The translations under genes and the position numbers were made by a program. Of a stretch of DNA of 64,000 nt, positions 48,462 through 57,701 are shown in pieces (position 1 is the first letter of the stretch; every line of letters begins with the position of its first letter). Under the pieces are notes generated by a model. The model was not told where the DNA came from. It saw only the letters and a list, made by a program, of their open reading frames with translations, and did no database searches. The stretch covers positions 124,001 to 188,000 of the forward strand of contig NZ_JAKZGS010000007.1 of the NCBI RefSeq assembly GCF_022549695.1, given 5' to 3'. Source of the DNA: Belliella calami. Its GTDB lineage: Bacteria; Bacteroidota; Bacteroidia; Cytophagales; Cyclobacteriaceae.

Positions 48462-49797
48462 GACTATTCTGTAAATCTTTTTGAATTTCTTCCAATGATC
48501 GGCCTTTTGTCTCAGGCATTCTAATTGCTACCCAGATCAATTGTAAAACCATCATCACTGCAAAAAAAGCGAAAATATTTCCCGCACCATAGCGATTGGC
48601 TACTAATGGGAAAATATTTGCAATGACTGCTGCCAAAATCCAATGGGTAAATGAACCCATAGATTGTCCATATGCACGCAATTCATTTGGAAAGATTTCC
48701 GAAATAAATACCCATATCACCGATCCCTGACCTATCGCATGTGAAGCAATAAAGGCAAATACAAAATATGGTAACAAACTACTATCAATAGCTCCACCAA
48801 AATAACTGTAGGCCATCAATGAAAGTGAAATTATATAGCCTACTGAACCAATATACATCAGCATTTTCCTACCCAATTTATCAATCAAATATAGTCCAAG
48901 CATAGTGGCCACAAGATTGATCGCCCCAATTCCAATCGTAGATATTAAAGCTGTCTCGGTAGAAATCCCCGCCGACTCAAAAACCCTGGGAGCAAAATAA
49001 ATAATAGCATTGATCCCTGAAACCTGGTTAAAAAATGCCATCAATATCGCCATAAAGCTGATTTTCTTGAATTTGGAATTGAAAAGCATACTTACTGTAG
49101 CTTTTCCTTTGATCTCTTTGCTTTCTTGGATTGCCAAGGCAATGGCTTCATCTACGCCATCAGGATCTGTTTTTGTCAAAATCACTCTTGCTTCTTCATA
49201 AGCATTCTTTTTTGCTATCAGCCATCTTGGGCTCTTGGGAACTTTAAAGATCAAGATAGAGTAAATTAAAGCCGGAATAGCCTCGACTCCCATCATCCAT
49301 CTCCAAGCTTCATTGAGATTGGCTGTACCAATGAGATAATTGGAAAAATAAGCCATAAGAATTCCAAAAACGATATTGAATTGATACAAAGCGACCAATT
49401 GACCACGGCGAGCAGCTGGCGCGATCTCTGAGATATACATAGGCGCTACCACTGAAGAAGCTCCTACTCCCAAGCCTCCCAAAAATCTGAAAAACATGAA
49501 AGTGTTGACATCGGGAGCCAAAGCGGAGCCAAGTGCCGAGACTAAATAGAACAAGCCTATCCATAGCAGAGAGGTCTTTCTCCCATATTTATCAGCAGGA
49601 ATCCCTCCAAAAAGCGCTCCTAATACTGTTCCATACAGCGCTATTGCAACGGCAAGTCCATGCTTCAGGTCGCTCAATTGCCAAAGATTTTGGATATCTC
49701 GCTCTGCCCCTGAGATCACGGCAGTATCAAAACCAAAAAGAAAACCACCAAGCGCAGCCGTGATGGATAAAAAAAGAACGTAATTTTTACTTTGCAT
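48454..49797 (-). CDS. Sugar porter (MFS) transporter, probable fructose importer
   Basis: Inner-membrane MFS transporter of 447 aa with twelve segments. Sugar porter signatures are present: GGIPADKYGRKTSLL (loop 2-3), KSPRWLIAKKN at about residue 190, GGLGVGASSVVAPMYISEIAPAARRG, and PETKGRSLEEIQ near the C terminus. The kinase overlaps its last codons. Likely imports fructose released by the GH32 enzyme (context). Confidence 0.93.
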   Translation of the reverse strand: MQSKNYVLFLSITAALGGFLFGFDTAVISGAERDIQNLWQLSDLKHGLAVAIALYGTVLGALFGGIPADKYGRKTSLLWIGLFYLVSALGSALAPDVNTFMFFRFLGGLGVGASSVVAPMYISEIAPAARRGQLVALYQFNIVFGILMAYFSNYLIGTANLNEAWRWMMGVEAIPALIYSILIFKVPKSPRWLIAKKNAYEEARVILTKTDPDGVDEAIALAIQESKEIKGKATVSMLFNSKFKKISFMAILMAFFNQVSGINAIIYFAPRVFESAGISTETALISTIGIGAINLVATMLGLYLIDKLGRKMLMYIGSVGYIISLSLMAYSYFGGAIDSSLLPYFVFAFIASHAIGQGSVIWVFISEIFPNELRAYGQSMGSFTHWILAAVIANIFPLVANRYGAGNIFAFFAVMMVLQLIWVAIRMPETKGRSLEEIQKDLQNSHE

Positions 49798-50513
49798 AGG
49801 TTGGGGGTTGGTTAATTGGGGGTTAGTAGATTAGGGATTGGTTGAATAGTAGATTAGTAAATTAGGGATTAGTGGTTAGCTGTTAAAATAGTTGGAGGTT
49901 TTTAAGGTTGGAAAGTTTTAAAGTTATGGAATATTTGGTTGATTTGGTGTTTTTGAATAGCTGGTGCTTTTTTTATTGTTTTTCTCTTATTTCCGCTCCT
50001 CTTAAACACCTCTTAATCCAAGTAAAGAGAGCTCTCTTTCCCTCGAGGTGACTTGGTAGTCATTTCGAACGAAGAGGCCTGTCCCGCAGAATTGCGGGAA
50101 GAAATCTCGAACTGAATGTCATATCCTGCTTTTATTTGACTTTTTTTTATTGACTAGGAGTTCAACCTCCCGAAATTATCGGAACAGGCACTTTGGGGTT
50201 GTTGTCTTGTCTCGTCCTGAAATTAGTTGACACTATTTTCTTTTGATTAGAGAAGTTCAACCCCTTTGGGGTTGTTGTTTCGCACATCGATTTTAATCCC
50301 CGGATAGCAATCCGGGGCTATTCAAAGTTTAACCCTGCCTGCAGCAGGCAGGCACTTCGTGGTTGATCTCATCCCTGATTCTGTCTCGCTTCTCTCCTGC
50401 ATCATCATTAATCCCCGGGTTGCGACCTGGGCTAATCAAGGTTTAACCTCATTCGGGCTTTTAACACTTGAAACTTGTGTCTTATTTCTCATTTCTCACA
50501 TTTTCCTTCCACC
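49798..50513. other. Gene-free stretch rich in short repeats and palindromes
   Basis: From 49799 to about 49880 the T/G-rich motif GGGGGTTAGTAGATTAGGGATT-like sequence recurs loosely. From 50041 to 50470 come hairpins: CCCGCAGAATTGCGGG, CCCCGGATAGCAATCCGGGG and GCCTGCAGCAGGC. No open frame of interest. It splits the fructan locus between GH32 and the transporter. Confidence 0.7.
50058..50120. repeat. Interspersed palindromic repeat, copy B
   Basis: 63-bp relative of the element at 18387-18449, with the start AGTCATTTCGA, hairpin TCCCGCAGAATTGCGGGA, and the end ACTGAATGTC. Both have a flanking TCGAGGTGACTT motif. Confidence 0.78.
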
Positions 50514-52034
50514 TTACCAAATAGATTTCAAAACATGAATTTCTTTTACTTCACCAAAGCCTTTTGTCTTCAATTGAGTATATGGATTTTCGGGGAAAAT
50601 GATTTCAGTTAAAACCAGTTCCCCTTCATTGAAGAAAAACTCAATAGATGATTTGTCGACAAAAACTTGAAGGTTTTTCAATTCTAATCCCAAGTCAGGT
50701 GCTGTGTGGATTTTTTCAAATTCTTTATTGAAATCTGTCAGACCCGATAGACTCCTGTCAAAGCTTAGATTGTCTCCCTCTTTTCTTAAAATGACCTTCT
50801 CTCCTTCCTGATTTGAAAGTTCAAATTCAAAATCAACCCCAACAATATCCAATTCGATTTCCATCAATTCTGAATTCAAATCAATTAATTCCCCTTCAAC
50901 TTCTTTCGATTCAAGCCTTAGCTTTTTGATTTCTTCAATTGGTCTTGAGGCAATATATTGATTTTCTCCAGAACGAAAAAGTTCCAATGACCTAGGTATT
51001 GTATTGGCAGAGCGCCAAACCTCAGTTGGAACTAAATTAGCATAAAGCCAATTGCTCATCCAACCAATAAACAATCTCCTACCATCTTGCTTTGGTACAT
51101 TCGACCAAGTGACACCGGCATAATTGTCTGCGCCATAATCCAACCATTTAACTTCCTCTCCTTCAGAAGTAAAGGTACTGCCATCAAAATCCCCCAAAAA
51201 ATACTGTGTTGCAGAACCTCCGTTGGGTCCTCCAGGGTTGATACTCACAAAAAGAACCCATTTATCATTACCTTCTTTATCTTTTAGAACAAATAAATCA
51301 GGGCATTCCCATACCCCTCCATATGCTCCCCAGCTTGGCTGGAAGTCACTTTCGTGATTCCAATCAAGCAAGTTAGTTGAAGAGTAAAAAGAAATTTTAT
51401 CTTTTACTGCCAAGCTCATAACCCATTTTCCATTCCCGTTTCCTTCTTCAAACCAATCTACTTTTGGATCTCTAAAATCCTTTATCCCTGGATTTTTCAA
51501 AACAGGATTTTGGGAATATTTCTCCCATGTCCTTCCTTTATCAATGCTAAACGCTATCCCTTGAGTTTGAAAATCAACTGATCCAGACTTCTCAGCTTCT
51601 GCGTCATGATAAGTATAAATAGCTACAAGAGGAGGGTTTTCTTTGGTGCCAAGTCCAGATGTATTGTTGATATCAGCGACTGCCGAACCTGAAAAGATAG
51701 TACCATGTTCATCAGGAAAAATAGCAATCGGCTGATGATCCCAATGGATCAAATCGGTTGAGATCGCATGTCCCCAGTGCATTGGCCCCCATGTATTTCC
51801 ATCTGGATGATGCTGATAAAAAAGATGATATTCACCTTCGTAATAAACCATCCCATTGGGATCATTCATCCAGTTGGTTGGTGGAGTAAAATGGAATTGT
51901 GGGCGAAATGGCTCTTCAAATTGACTGATTTCTTTCGCATCTTCCTCACTATCTTTGTTTTTGGTACTAGGCCCACAAGAATTAATGAGAATAAACACAA
52001 AAAAGAGAATTATTTTGAAATCGTATATCTTCAT
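50514..52034 (-). CDS. Glycoside hydrolase family 32 lipoprotein (fructan hydrolase)
   Basis: Cuts beta-fructans (levan, inulin or sucrose). 506 aa from the ATG at 52034; an upstream frame to 52124 lacks a signal. Lipobox Cys20 (FILINSC) predicts an outer-membrane lipoprotein. The GH32 catalytic triad is complete: nucleophile Asp58 in WMNDPNG, the stabiliser Asp in FRDPKVDW, and acid/base Glu in VWECPDLF. A C-terminal beta-sandwich module follows. Linkage preference cannot be called. 93 bp downstream of susD in the same operon. Confidence 0.94.
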   Translation of the reverse strand: MKIYDFKIILFFVFILINSCGPSTKNKDSEEDAKEISQFEEPFRPQFHFTPPTNWMNDPNGMVYYEGEYHLFYQHHPDGNTWGPMHWGHAISTDLIHWDHQPIAIFPDEHGTIFSGSAVADINNTSGLGTKENPPLVAIYTYHDAEAEKSGSVDFQTQGIAFSIDKGRTWEKYSQNPVLKNPGIKDFRDPKVDWFEEGNGNGKWVMSLAVKDKISFYSSTNLLDWNHESDFQPSWGAYGGVWECPDLFVLKDKEGNDKWVLFVSINPGGPNGGSATQYFLGDFDGSTFTSEGEEVKWLDYGADNYAGVTWSNVPKQDGRRLFIGWMSNWLYANLVPTEVWRSANTIPRSLELFRSGENQYIASRPIEEIKKLRLESKEVEGELIDLNSELMEIELDIVGVDFEFELSNQEGEKVILRKEGDNLSFDRSLSGLTDFNKEFEKIHTAPDLGLELKNLQVFVDKSSIEFFFNEGELVLTEIIFPENPYTQLKTKGFGEVKEIHVLKSIW

Positions 52035-52127
52035 GATGTATTCAGTTTGTATTGTTATTTTTTTATAATTAAAACAATATTCCGCATATGCCAAAATTTT
52101 TGTCAAAGCGGAATATTGTTTCATAAG

Positions 52128-53867
52128 TTAATACCCTGCATTTTGTTTGTAAACACCTCTTGTAAAGTCAATTTCTCTTTGAGGTATTGGATAATATTCA
52201 TCTCTGCCAGCTGTAAACCTAGCATTGGAAAGAAAATCCCTTCTTTCTTTTTCAACATCAAGGTAAGCGTTTAGCACTTGGGCTGCCTCTCCCCATCTGA
52301 CAAGGTCAAAGAACCTATGCCCTTCCATGGCAAACTCCAACCTCCTTTCAAATTTAAGAGCCTTCCAAGCGAAATCTTTATTTGGGAAGGATTCATATGT
52401 TGAGATGTTGTAAAAATCACTGGCTCCCGCAGCCAAGGGTCGTTGGGTGCTTTGCGCAGCCCTAGACCTTATTTGATTGATAATCGGTAAGGCTTCATTC
52501 CATCTATCCAATTGAATCAACGCTTCAGCTTTGAACAACAACACATCAGCAAACCTGATGAAGTCTATGTTTTTGGAAGTTCCTATAAATGGGCCTTCCT
52601 TCACATAACAGCTACAATCTGGTGCTTGCTGTTCTTTCATATTTCCAAAATAGCCATACACACCTGGATCTCTTGCCCATGAAAAATTGTAGATCATATC
52701 TCCTGGATTGGTGACATTATTTCGATATTTGAAAGGTCTTCCAGGAATACCAACTGTATGATCAAGGCGCGGATCGATAGTCTGACCAGGTGCCAAAGGC
52801 GTTATCCCACCCGTCGTGACAACATTGAAAATACTTTGGCTATTGAACCCATCAAGTTCAGGCAATCCCTGTGAATTTGTTTTGAAAGCATTGACCATGT
52901 TTTGGCTAGCAAGGTGAAATCCACAACAACCATAAAGGTCAGTTCCATGAGGTGAGTTCAGCCCTGTTACATAGCTCACTCTGCTGACTACAGTTCCATC
53001 ATTTATGGAAAACTGGACTGCCCATATTGATTCTGGACCATTGTCAAAACCATCCAGATAATTATTGCCATAATCTGATTCCAAAGCACCCTGTACTTCA
53101 TCTGCATAAGCGATAACTTCCTCTAGCCTACTTCTATTGATATTGGTCACTTGATGTTGCTCGTTTTGTTCATAAGCTTGGTATAGCCTAAGCTTTGCCA
53201 AGTATGCGGCAGCGGCATTTCTATTGGCTCTACCCACTTCATCTTGAACCTGAGGCAGGTTTTCGTAAGCAAACAGAAAATCCTGCGCAATAAGCTCCCA
53301 CAATTCATCATTAGGAACATCATTGGTTACTTGTGCTATTTCATCCTGCGTCAACTCTTCGGTAATGATTGGGATTTTTTTGAAAATCAATTTTAGCATA
53401 AAATGTGAATGTGCTCTAAGAAATCTCAATTCCGCTTGCCTGATTGTCTTAGCTTCATATTCTTGCTCTGGTATTTCATTGATCACCCTCAAAGCAAAAT
53501 TTGCTCTAGATATTGCTTTGTAATAGTTTGTCCATGTCCTTGGCGCCATCTGATCTCCCATATCAGGAATAGTCAGATTGTATTGCTCATAGCGATCGAT
53601 TACATCCACATCACTTCTACCTCCTCCTCCTTTATAAGCATCATCAGACCGAACACTTCCATAAACCCACATGCTAGTCAGGGGCCCAATCATTTCATCA
53701 TTCCCAATACCTGCATATGCTGCAATCACCAATGATTCTGCATTACTAGGAGAGCTTACATTCTGGCTTGAGAGCACACCTTTAGGATCGTATTCGAGAA
53801 AATCCGAACAAGCTATTAGGAGGAAGAACAAACTCGAAAAGACTAGATAATTTAATATATTTTTCAT
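52128..53867 (-). CDS. SusD/RagB family sugar-binding lipoprotein
   Basis: Surface lipoprotein of 579 aa that caps the SusC channel and captures fructan. Signal with lipobox LLIACSDFLEYDP (Cys about 20). Helical TPR-like core with the typical motifs TWTNYYKAISRANFALRVINEIP and RQAELRFLRAHSHFMLK, C-terminal RWGEAAQVLNAYLD and PIPQREID. Follows susC with an 11-bp gap. Confidence 0.95.
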   Translation of the reverse strand: MKNILNYLVFSSLFFLLIACSDFLEYDPKGVLSSQNVSSPSNAESLVIAAYAGIGNDEMIGPLTSMWVYGSVRSDDAYKGGGGRSDVDVIDRYEQYNLTIPDMGDQMAPRTWTNYYKAISRANFALRVINEIPEQEYEAKTIRQAELRFLRAHSHFMLKLIFKKIPIITEELTQDEIAQVTNDVPNDELWELIAQDFLFAYENLPQVQDEVGRANRNAAAAYLAKLRLYQAYEQNEQHQVTNINRSRLEEVIAYADEVQGALESDYGNNYLDGFDNGPESIWAVQFSINDGTVVSRVSYVTGLNSPHGTDLYGCCGFHLASQNMVNAFKTNSQGLPELDGFNSQSIFNVVTTGGITPLAPGQTIDPRLDHTVGIPGRPFKYRNNVTNPGDMIYNFSWARDPGVYGYFGNMKEQQAPDCSCYVKEGPFIGTSKNIDFIRFADVLLFKAEALIQLDRWNEALPIINQIRSRAAQSTQRPLAAGASDFYNISTYESFPNKDFAWKALKFERRLEFAMEGHRFFDLVRWGEAAQVLNAYLDVEKERRDFLSNARFTAGRDEYYPIPQREIDFTRGVYKQNAGY

Positions 53868-53878
53868 GATAATTTCAG

Positions 53879-56800
53879 TTAAAAGTTGATGTTTAGACCC
53901 ATTGAATAAACCGCTGGCACAGGAATTCTATTTACATCCGTTCTTTCTGGATCCGATCCAATGTAATTTTTTGGCGTAAACCAAAAGAGATTCTCCCCTT
54001 GGAGATACATCCTCACTCCACCCAATCCAGTGACTCTTCCTACCAAAGATTCTGGTAGAGAATATCCAAACTGTAAGTTTCTAAGCTTGAAATACGAATT
54101 GTTTCTATAGAGATAATCTGAGGTAAGTGTCTCATTGAAAGCCAATGATAATGCAGGAATATCCGAAGTTGGATTTTGCGGGGTCCAAGCATTCAAGACA
54201 CCTAAGCCTGCATTTTCTCTTCCTTGGACAAAATTGTTCCAGAAAATATATGGATCCAAACCTATTCTTCCTGTAACACCAGAACCGAACATTGCAAAAT
54301 CGAAGTTTTTGTAACTCAAATTAATTCCTAACCCCAATTCCAAGGAAGGCAATGTGTTGCCAATAAAATCCCGATCATCTGCATCGATTACACCATCTCC
54401 ATTCAGATCTACAAATTTGATCCCTCCAGGCCTTGCTCCTACTTGGGTAGGGCTGTTTGCTACGTCTTCTGCGCTTTGGAATAGACCATCTGTTTTATAC
54501 CCAAAGATCGAAAACTGGGATTGTCCTATAATTGAATTCTGCGCTGTACCTGGAAAAGCAGCCCTCACTTCTTCCGGCAAATCAGTGATTTTGTCCTTAA
54601 ATGCCCCAAAGTTTGTATTGACAGTTAAATTGATCCCATTTGCAAACTGCTTGTTGTAGCTCAAAATCAACTCCCATCCTTGTGAGAATGTGGATGCTCC
54701 ATTCAACACTCTCTGTTGACCTTCTCCTATTACAGAAGCTATGGGAGGAGTGGTCAGGATATCACTTGTATTTCTTCTGTAGTAGTCAAATGAACCAACT
54801 ATCGCATAGTCAAACAAACTAAAGTCCAAACCTAAGTTCAACTCCTTTGTAGTCTCCCATTTTAGATCGGGATTTTCAGCTTGAATTGATACAAAACCTG
54901 ACGGTAAGGTCCCAGTACCATTACCCGAGATGTCGTATGCTGTTCCTACATTGTAATAAAATTCAAAAAACCCAGGGATAAATTGAGACTGATTGGCACC
55001 ATATCTTGCTTCATAGAGCCCAAAACGAGCCAAATCTCCAATCTCTTGGTTGCCAACTACTCCATAGCCTGCCCGGAATTTCAAATCAGAAATTTGCTTC
55101 ACTTGCTTTATAAAATCTTCCTCACTCAATCTCCATCCCAATGTGGCAGCTGGAAAAATCCCATATCTGTTATTTCTTCCAAACCTCGAAGATCCATCTC
55201 GCCTGATGGTAAATGAAGCCAAGTACTTATCTGATAGAGCGTAGTCCACTTTGCCAAACTGTGACAATAACCTACTTCCAGTCATCCTGCCGGTATTGGT
55301 CCTTGCACCAGTAGCTGCATCCAACACGAAATAATCATCAGTCTCTATCGCAAATCCATCTGCAATTGCTACTATAGATGAAAAATCATCTTTGATAGAT
55401 TCTACACCAGCCAAAAAACTAAACCGATGATTGCCTGTAGTTAAGCTATAATTTAAAGTATTGGAAAATACCAAACTTGAAAATTCATTGGTATCATGGA
55501 TTAGCCTATTGTTTGTCCTTGTGATAAAACCATTCCTGACAGTTGGCTCAATATCTCTTCTGAAAAAATTATTATAATCCAATCCCACACTGGTCTTGAA
55601 TGTAAGGTTTTCAATAATACTCCATTCTGCAAACACGTTTCCATAGAAGTTATTGTTTCTGATATTATCCCACCTGTTCAGATATTGCATCAAAAGCGGG
55701 TTGTTCCTGTCCGAATAACCAGCACCTATAGGCCCTGCAAACTCACCGTTAGCATCTCTTACAGGTATCGTTGGAGCCAAGGTAATCGCCAAGCCAGGCA
55801 CAGGTGAGTTACCGACATCTCTTGCGGCAGGTGTCTCATTGGAATTTGTAAACTGGGTATTGATGCCAAATCTCAACTTTTCATCAAACAAATAAGTGTT
55901 TGCGTTGATTCTAGCACTATATCTTTCAAAACCAGTATGTTTCAAGACACCAGTGTTTTTCAAATGTCCCAAGTTAATCATCAAAGAGGACTTCTCGTTG
56001 TTGGTGGAAACAGACACTTCATTATTAAATACATAACCAGCTTGATATACGGCGTCCTGCCAATCGGTATCACCTGCAGGCACATCGGGATTCCCACCGA
56101 CAAAAGGCCTGGTTGTGACACTATTTAGGACTGGGTTACTAAAATCACCATTCCAATCAAAATTATAAATCTCTCCATACCCAGAGTTTGGATCAGCACC
56201 ATCATTTACCATAGCTCTCCACAAGACTTCGCCTCTTTGGGTGGCATTCAGCATTTTGTATCGCTGTTGTTTTTCATTCTGTATAGAAAAATTTGAATTG
56301 ATAGTCACACTTAAACTCTCTCCGCCTTTTGCTCTGCTCTTGGTAGTCACTACAATGACCCCATTTGCTGCCCTAGATCCGTAAATCGACGCCGCTGATG
56401 CGTCTTTCAACACTTGTATGGATTCTATAGCTTCGGGGTTGAGACTAGCAAACACACCCGGCCGCTTAGTAGGAACACCATCAATTACATAAAGAGGATC
56501 GTTGTTTCCCAAAGTAGAAACTCCCCTAATCAAAACCCTAGAACTTGCTCCAGAGGGGTCGCCTGATTTCTCAACAAACAAGCCAGGAACCCTACCCTGC
56601 AAAGCTTGCATCGGATTACCTGAACTCATACTTTGACCTTGTACGGGTCCTAGATCTACAGATACTATTGAACCAGTCACATCCGCTTTTCTTTGGCTAG
56701 AATATCCGACTACCATAACAGCGTCAAGCTCTGCAATATCTTCTTCAAGCGATACATTGATGATAGAGCGATTCCCTACTGTTTCATTGATGGTAGTGTA

Positions 56801-57028
56801 TCCGACAAAGGAAAAAACCAAAACATCGGAAGGTTCGGCCTCAAGACTGTAGCTTCCATCAATATCCGTAATCACTCCCTTAGAAGTTCCTTTGACAGAC
56901 ACTGTAACTCCGGGAATACCGTCACCTAAAGTTTTGTCGGTGACTGTTCCTGACACTTTAGCTTGCTGCGCCATCAAAGGTGCAGCCAACAGAAAGGTCA
57001 TTAAAATCAGTAATAGTTGTTTTTTCAT
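53879..57028 (-). CDS. SusC/RagA TonB-linked outer membrane transporter
   Basis: Imports oligosaccharides across the outer membrane. 1049 aa, signal peptide (about 1-20), CarboxypepD_reg-like N domain (VSGTVTDKTLGDGIPGVTVS, FSFVGYTTI), plug domain with LQGRVPGLFVEKSGDPSGASSRVLIRG-type RagA motif (SRVLIRGVSTLGNNDPLYVIDG), DASAASIYGSRAANGVIVVTTK, and a large barrel. First gene of the PUL operon; a stem-loop lies in its leader at 57065-57089. Confidence 0.96.
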   Translation of the reverse strand: MKKQLLLILMTFLLAAPLMAQQAKVSGTVTDKTLGDGIPGVTVSVKGTSKGVITDIDGSYSLEAEPSDVLVFSFVGYTTINETVGNRSIINVSLEEDIAELDAVMVVGYSSQRKADVTGSIVSVDLGPVQGQSMSSGNPMQALQGRVPGLFVEKSGDPSGASSRVLIRGVSTLGNNDPLYVIDGVPTKRPGVFASLNPEAIESIQVLKDASAASIYGSRAANGVIVVTTKSRAKGGESLSVTINSNFSIQNEKQQRYKMLNATQRGEVLWRAMVNDGADPNSGYGEIYNFDWNGDFSNPVLNSVTTRPFVGGNPDVPAGDTDWQDAVYQAGYVFNNEVSVSTNNEKSSLMINLGHLKNTGVLKHTGFERYSARINANTYLFDEKLRFGINTQFTNSNETPAARDVGNSPVPGLAITLAPTIPVRDANGEFAGPIGAGYSDRNNPLLMQYLNRWDNIRNNNFYGNVFAEWSIIENLTFKTSVGLDYNNFFRRDIEPTVRNGFITRTNNRLIHDTNEFSSLVFSNTLNYSLTTGNHRFSFLAGVESIKDDFSSIVAIADGFAIETDDYFVLDAATGARTNTGRMTGSRLLSQFGKVDYALSDKYLASFTIRRDGSSRFGRNNRYGIFPAATLGWRLSEEDFIKQVKQISDLKFRAGYGVVGNQEIGDLARFGLYEARYGANQSQFIPGFFEFYYNVGTAYDISGNGTGTLPSGFVSIQAENPDLKWETTKELNLGLDFSLFDYAIVGSFDYYRRNTSDILTTPPIASVIGEGQQRVLNGASTFSQGWELILSYNKQFANGINLTVNTNFGAFKDKITDLPEEVRAAFPGTAQNSIIGQSQFSIFGYKTDGLFQSAEDVANSPTQVGARPGGIKFVDLNGDGVIDADDRDFIGNTLPSLELGLGINLSYKNFDFAMFGSGVTGRIGLDPYIFWNNFVQGRENAGLGVLNAWTPQNPTSDIPALSLAFNETLTSDYLYRNNSYFKLRNLQFGYSLPESLVGRVTGLGGVRMYLQGENLFWFTPKNYIGSDPERTDVNRIPVPAVYSMGLNINF

Positions 57029-57064
57029 AAACTATGGGTTTATTGGTTGTTGTTTTGATTAGGT

Positions 57065-57089
57065 ATCTGCCGGAATCACTCCGGCAGAT
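57065..57089 (-). promoter_or_regulatory. Stem-loop in the susC 5' leader
   Basis: Perfect 10-bp stem ATCTGCCGGA / TCCGGCAGAT with a 5-nt loop, 36 bp upstream of the susC ATG on the minus strand. No U-run follows it, so it looks like an mRNA stability or accessibility element rather than a terminator. Nothing else is recognised in 57029-57701. Confidence 0.75.
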
Positions 57090-57701
57090 GGTTTATTAAT
57101 AGGTTGAGAATAATTTGAATTAATACTATGATATCTACCAAACAGGTAAGAAATTTTAATTTGTAATTTGATAAAGCACTTTTGGACATGGAGCCTTACA
57201 CTTGAGCAAAAAATATTTCTTGGGCTTACAACAGATTTAAGATTTTTGGATAAAAATTGTATATCTAAATGATTGTGAAATGGTCTTTTTATCTCCTTCA
57301 AGAAACAGATCGATGCTTTTAGATTAAGGGTAATTTTTAAAAAATAGTGGGTAATCTCTGGGAAATAACTTTTCATACCTCTACCGAGTCCCAAGAAAGG
57401 GTTACAAAAAAAAACATCTGAAAAATAAACACTCCGTAAACAGAATATTAATCTACAGTATGAATTCAAAACAATACAATATAATGTAAAATATCTCATT
57501 GGGTCTAATGTTGACACCAATGTAGCAAGCATACAGAATTCTAGTTTTCGAAGATGTTCCTAATTATTTCAATTTTGTATCAATTGAATAAGAATAACAG
57601 AAAACCATCAAATAGACCGATTTCAAACGATTTCAAAAACAAAAAATGATAATCCTGACTTTCAATTTTGATCGACAATTTCAAATTCATTCTACTTTTC
57701 G

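Noticed and set aside
57059-57532. 157-aa minus-strand frame upstream of susC
   Set aside because: Composition is Cys/Phe/Leu-rich and irregular, it has no recognisable motif, and its end runs through the leader stem-loop. It is most likely chance.
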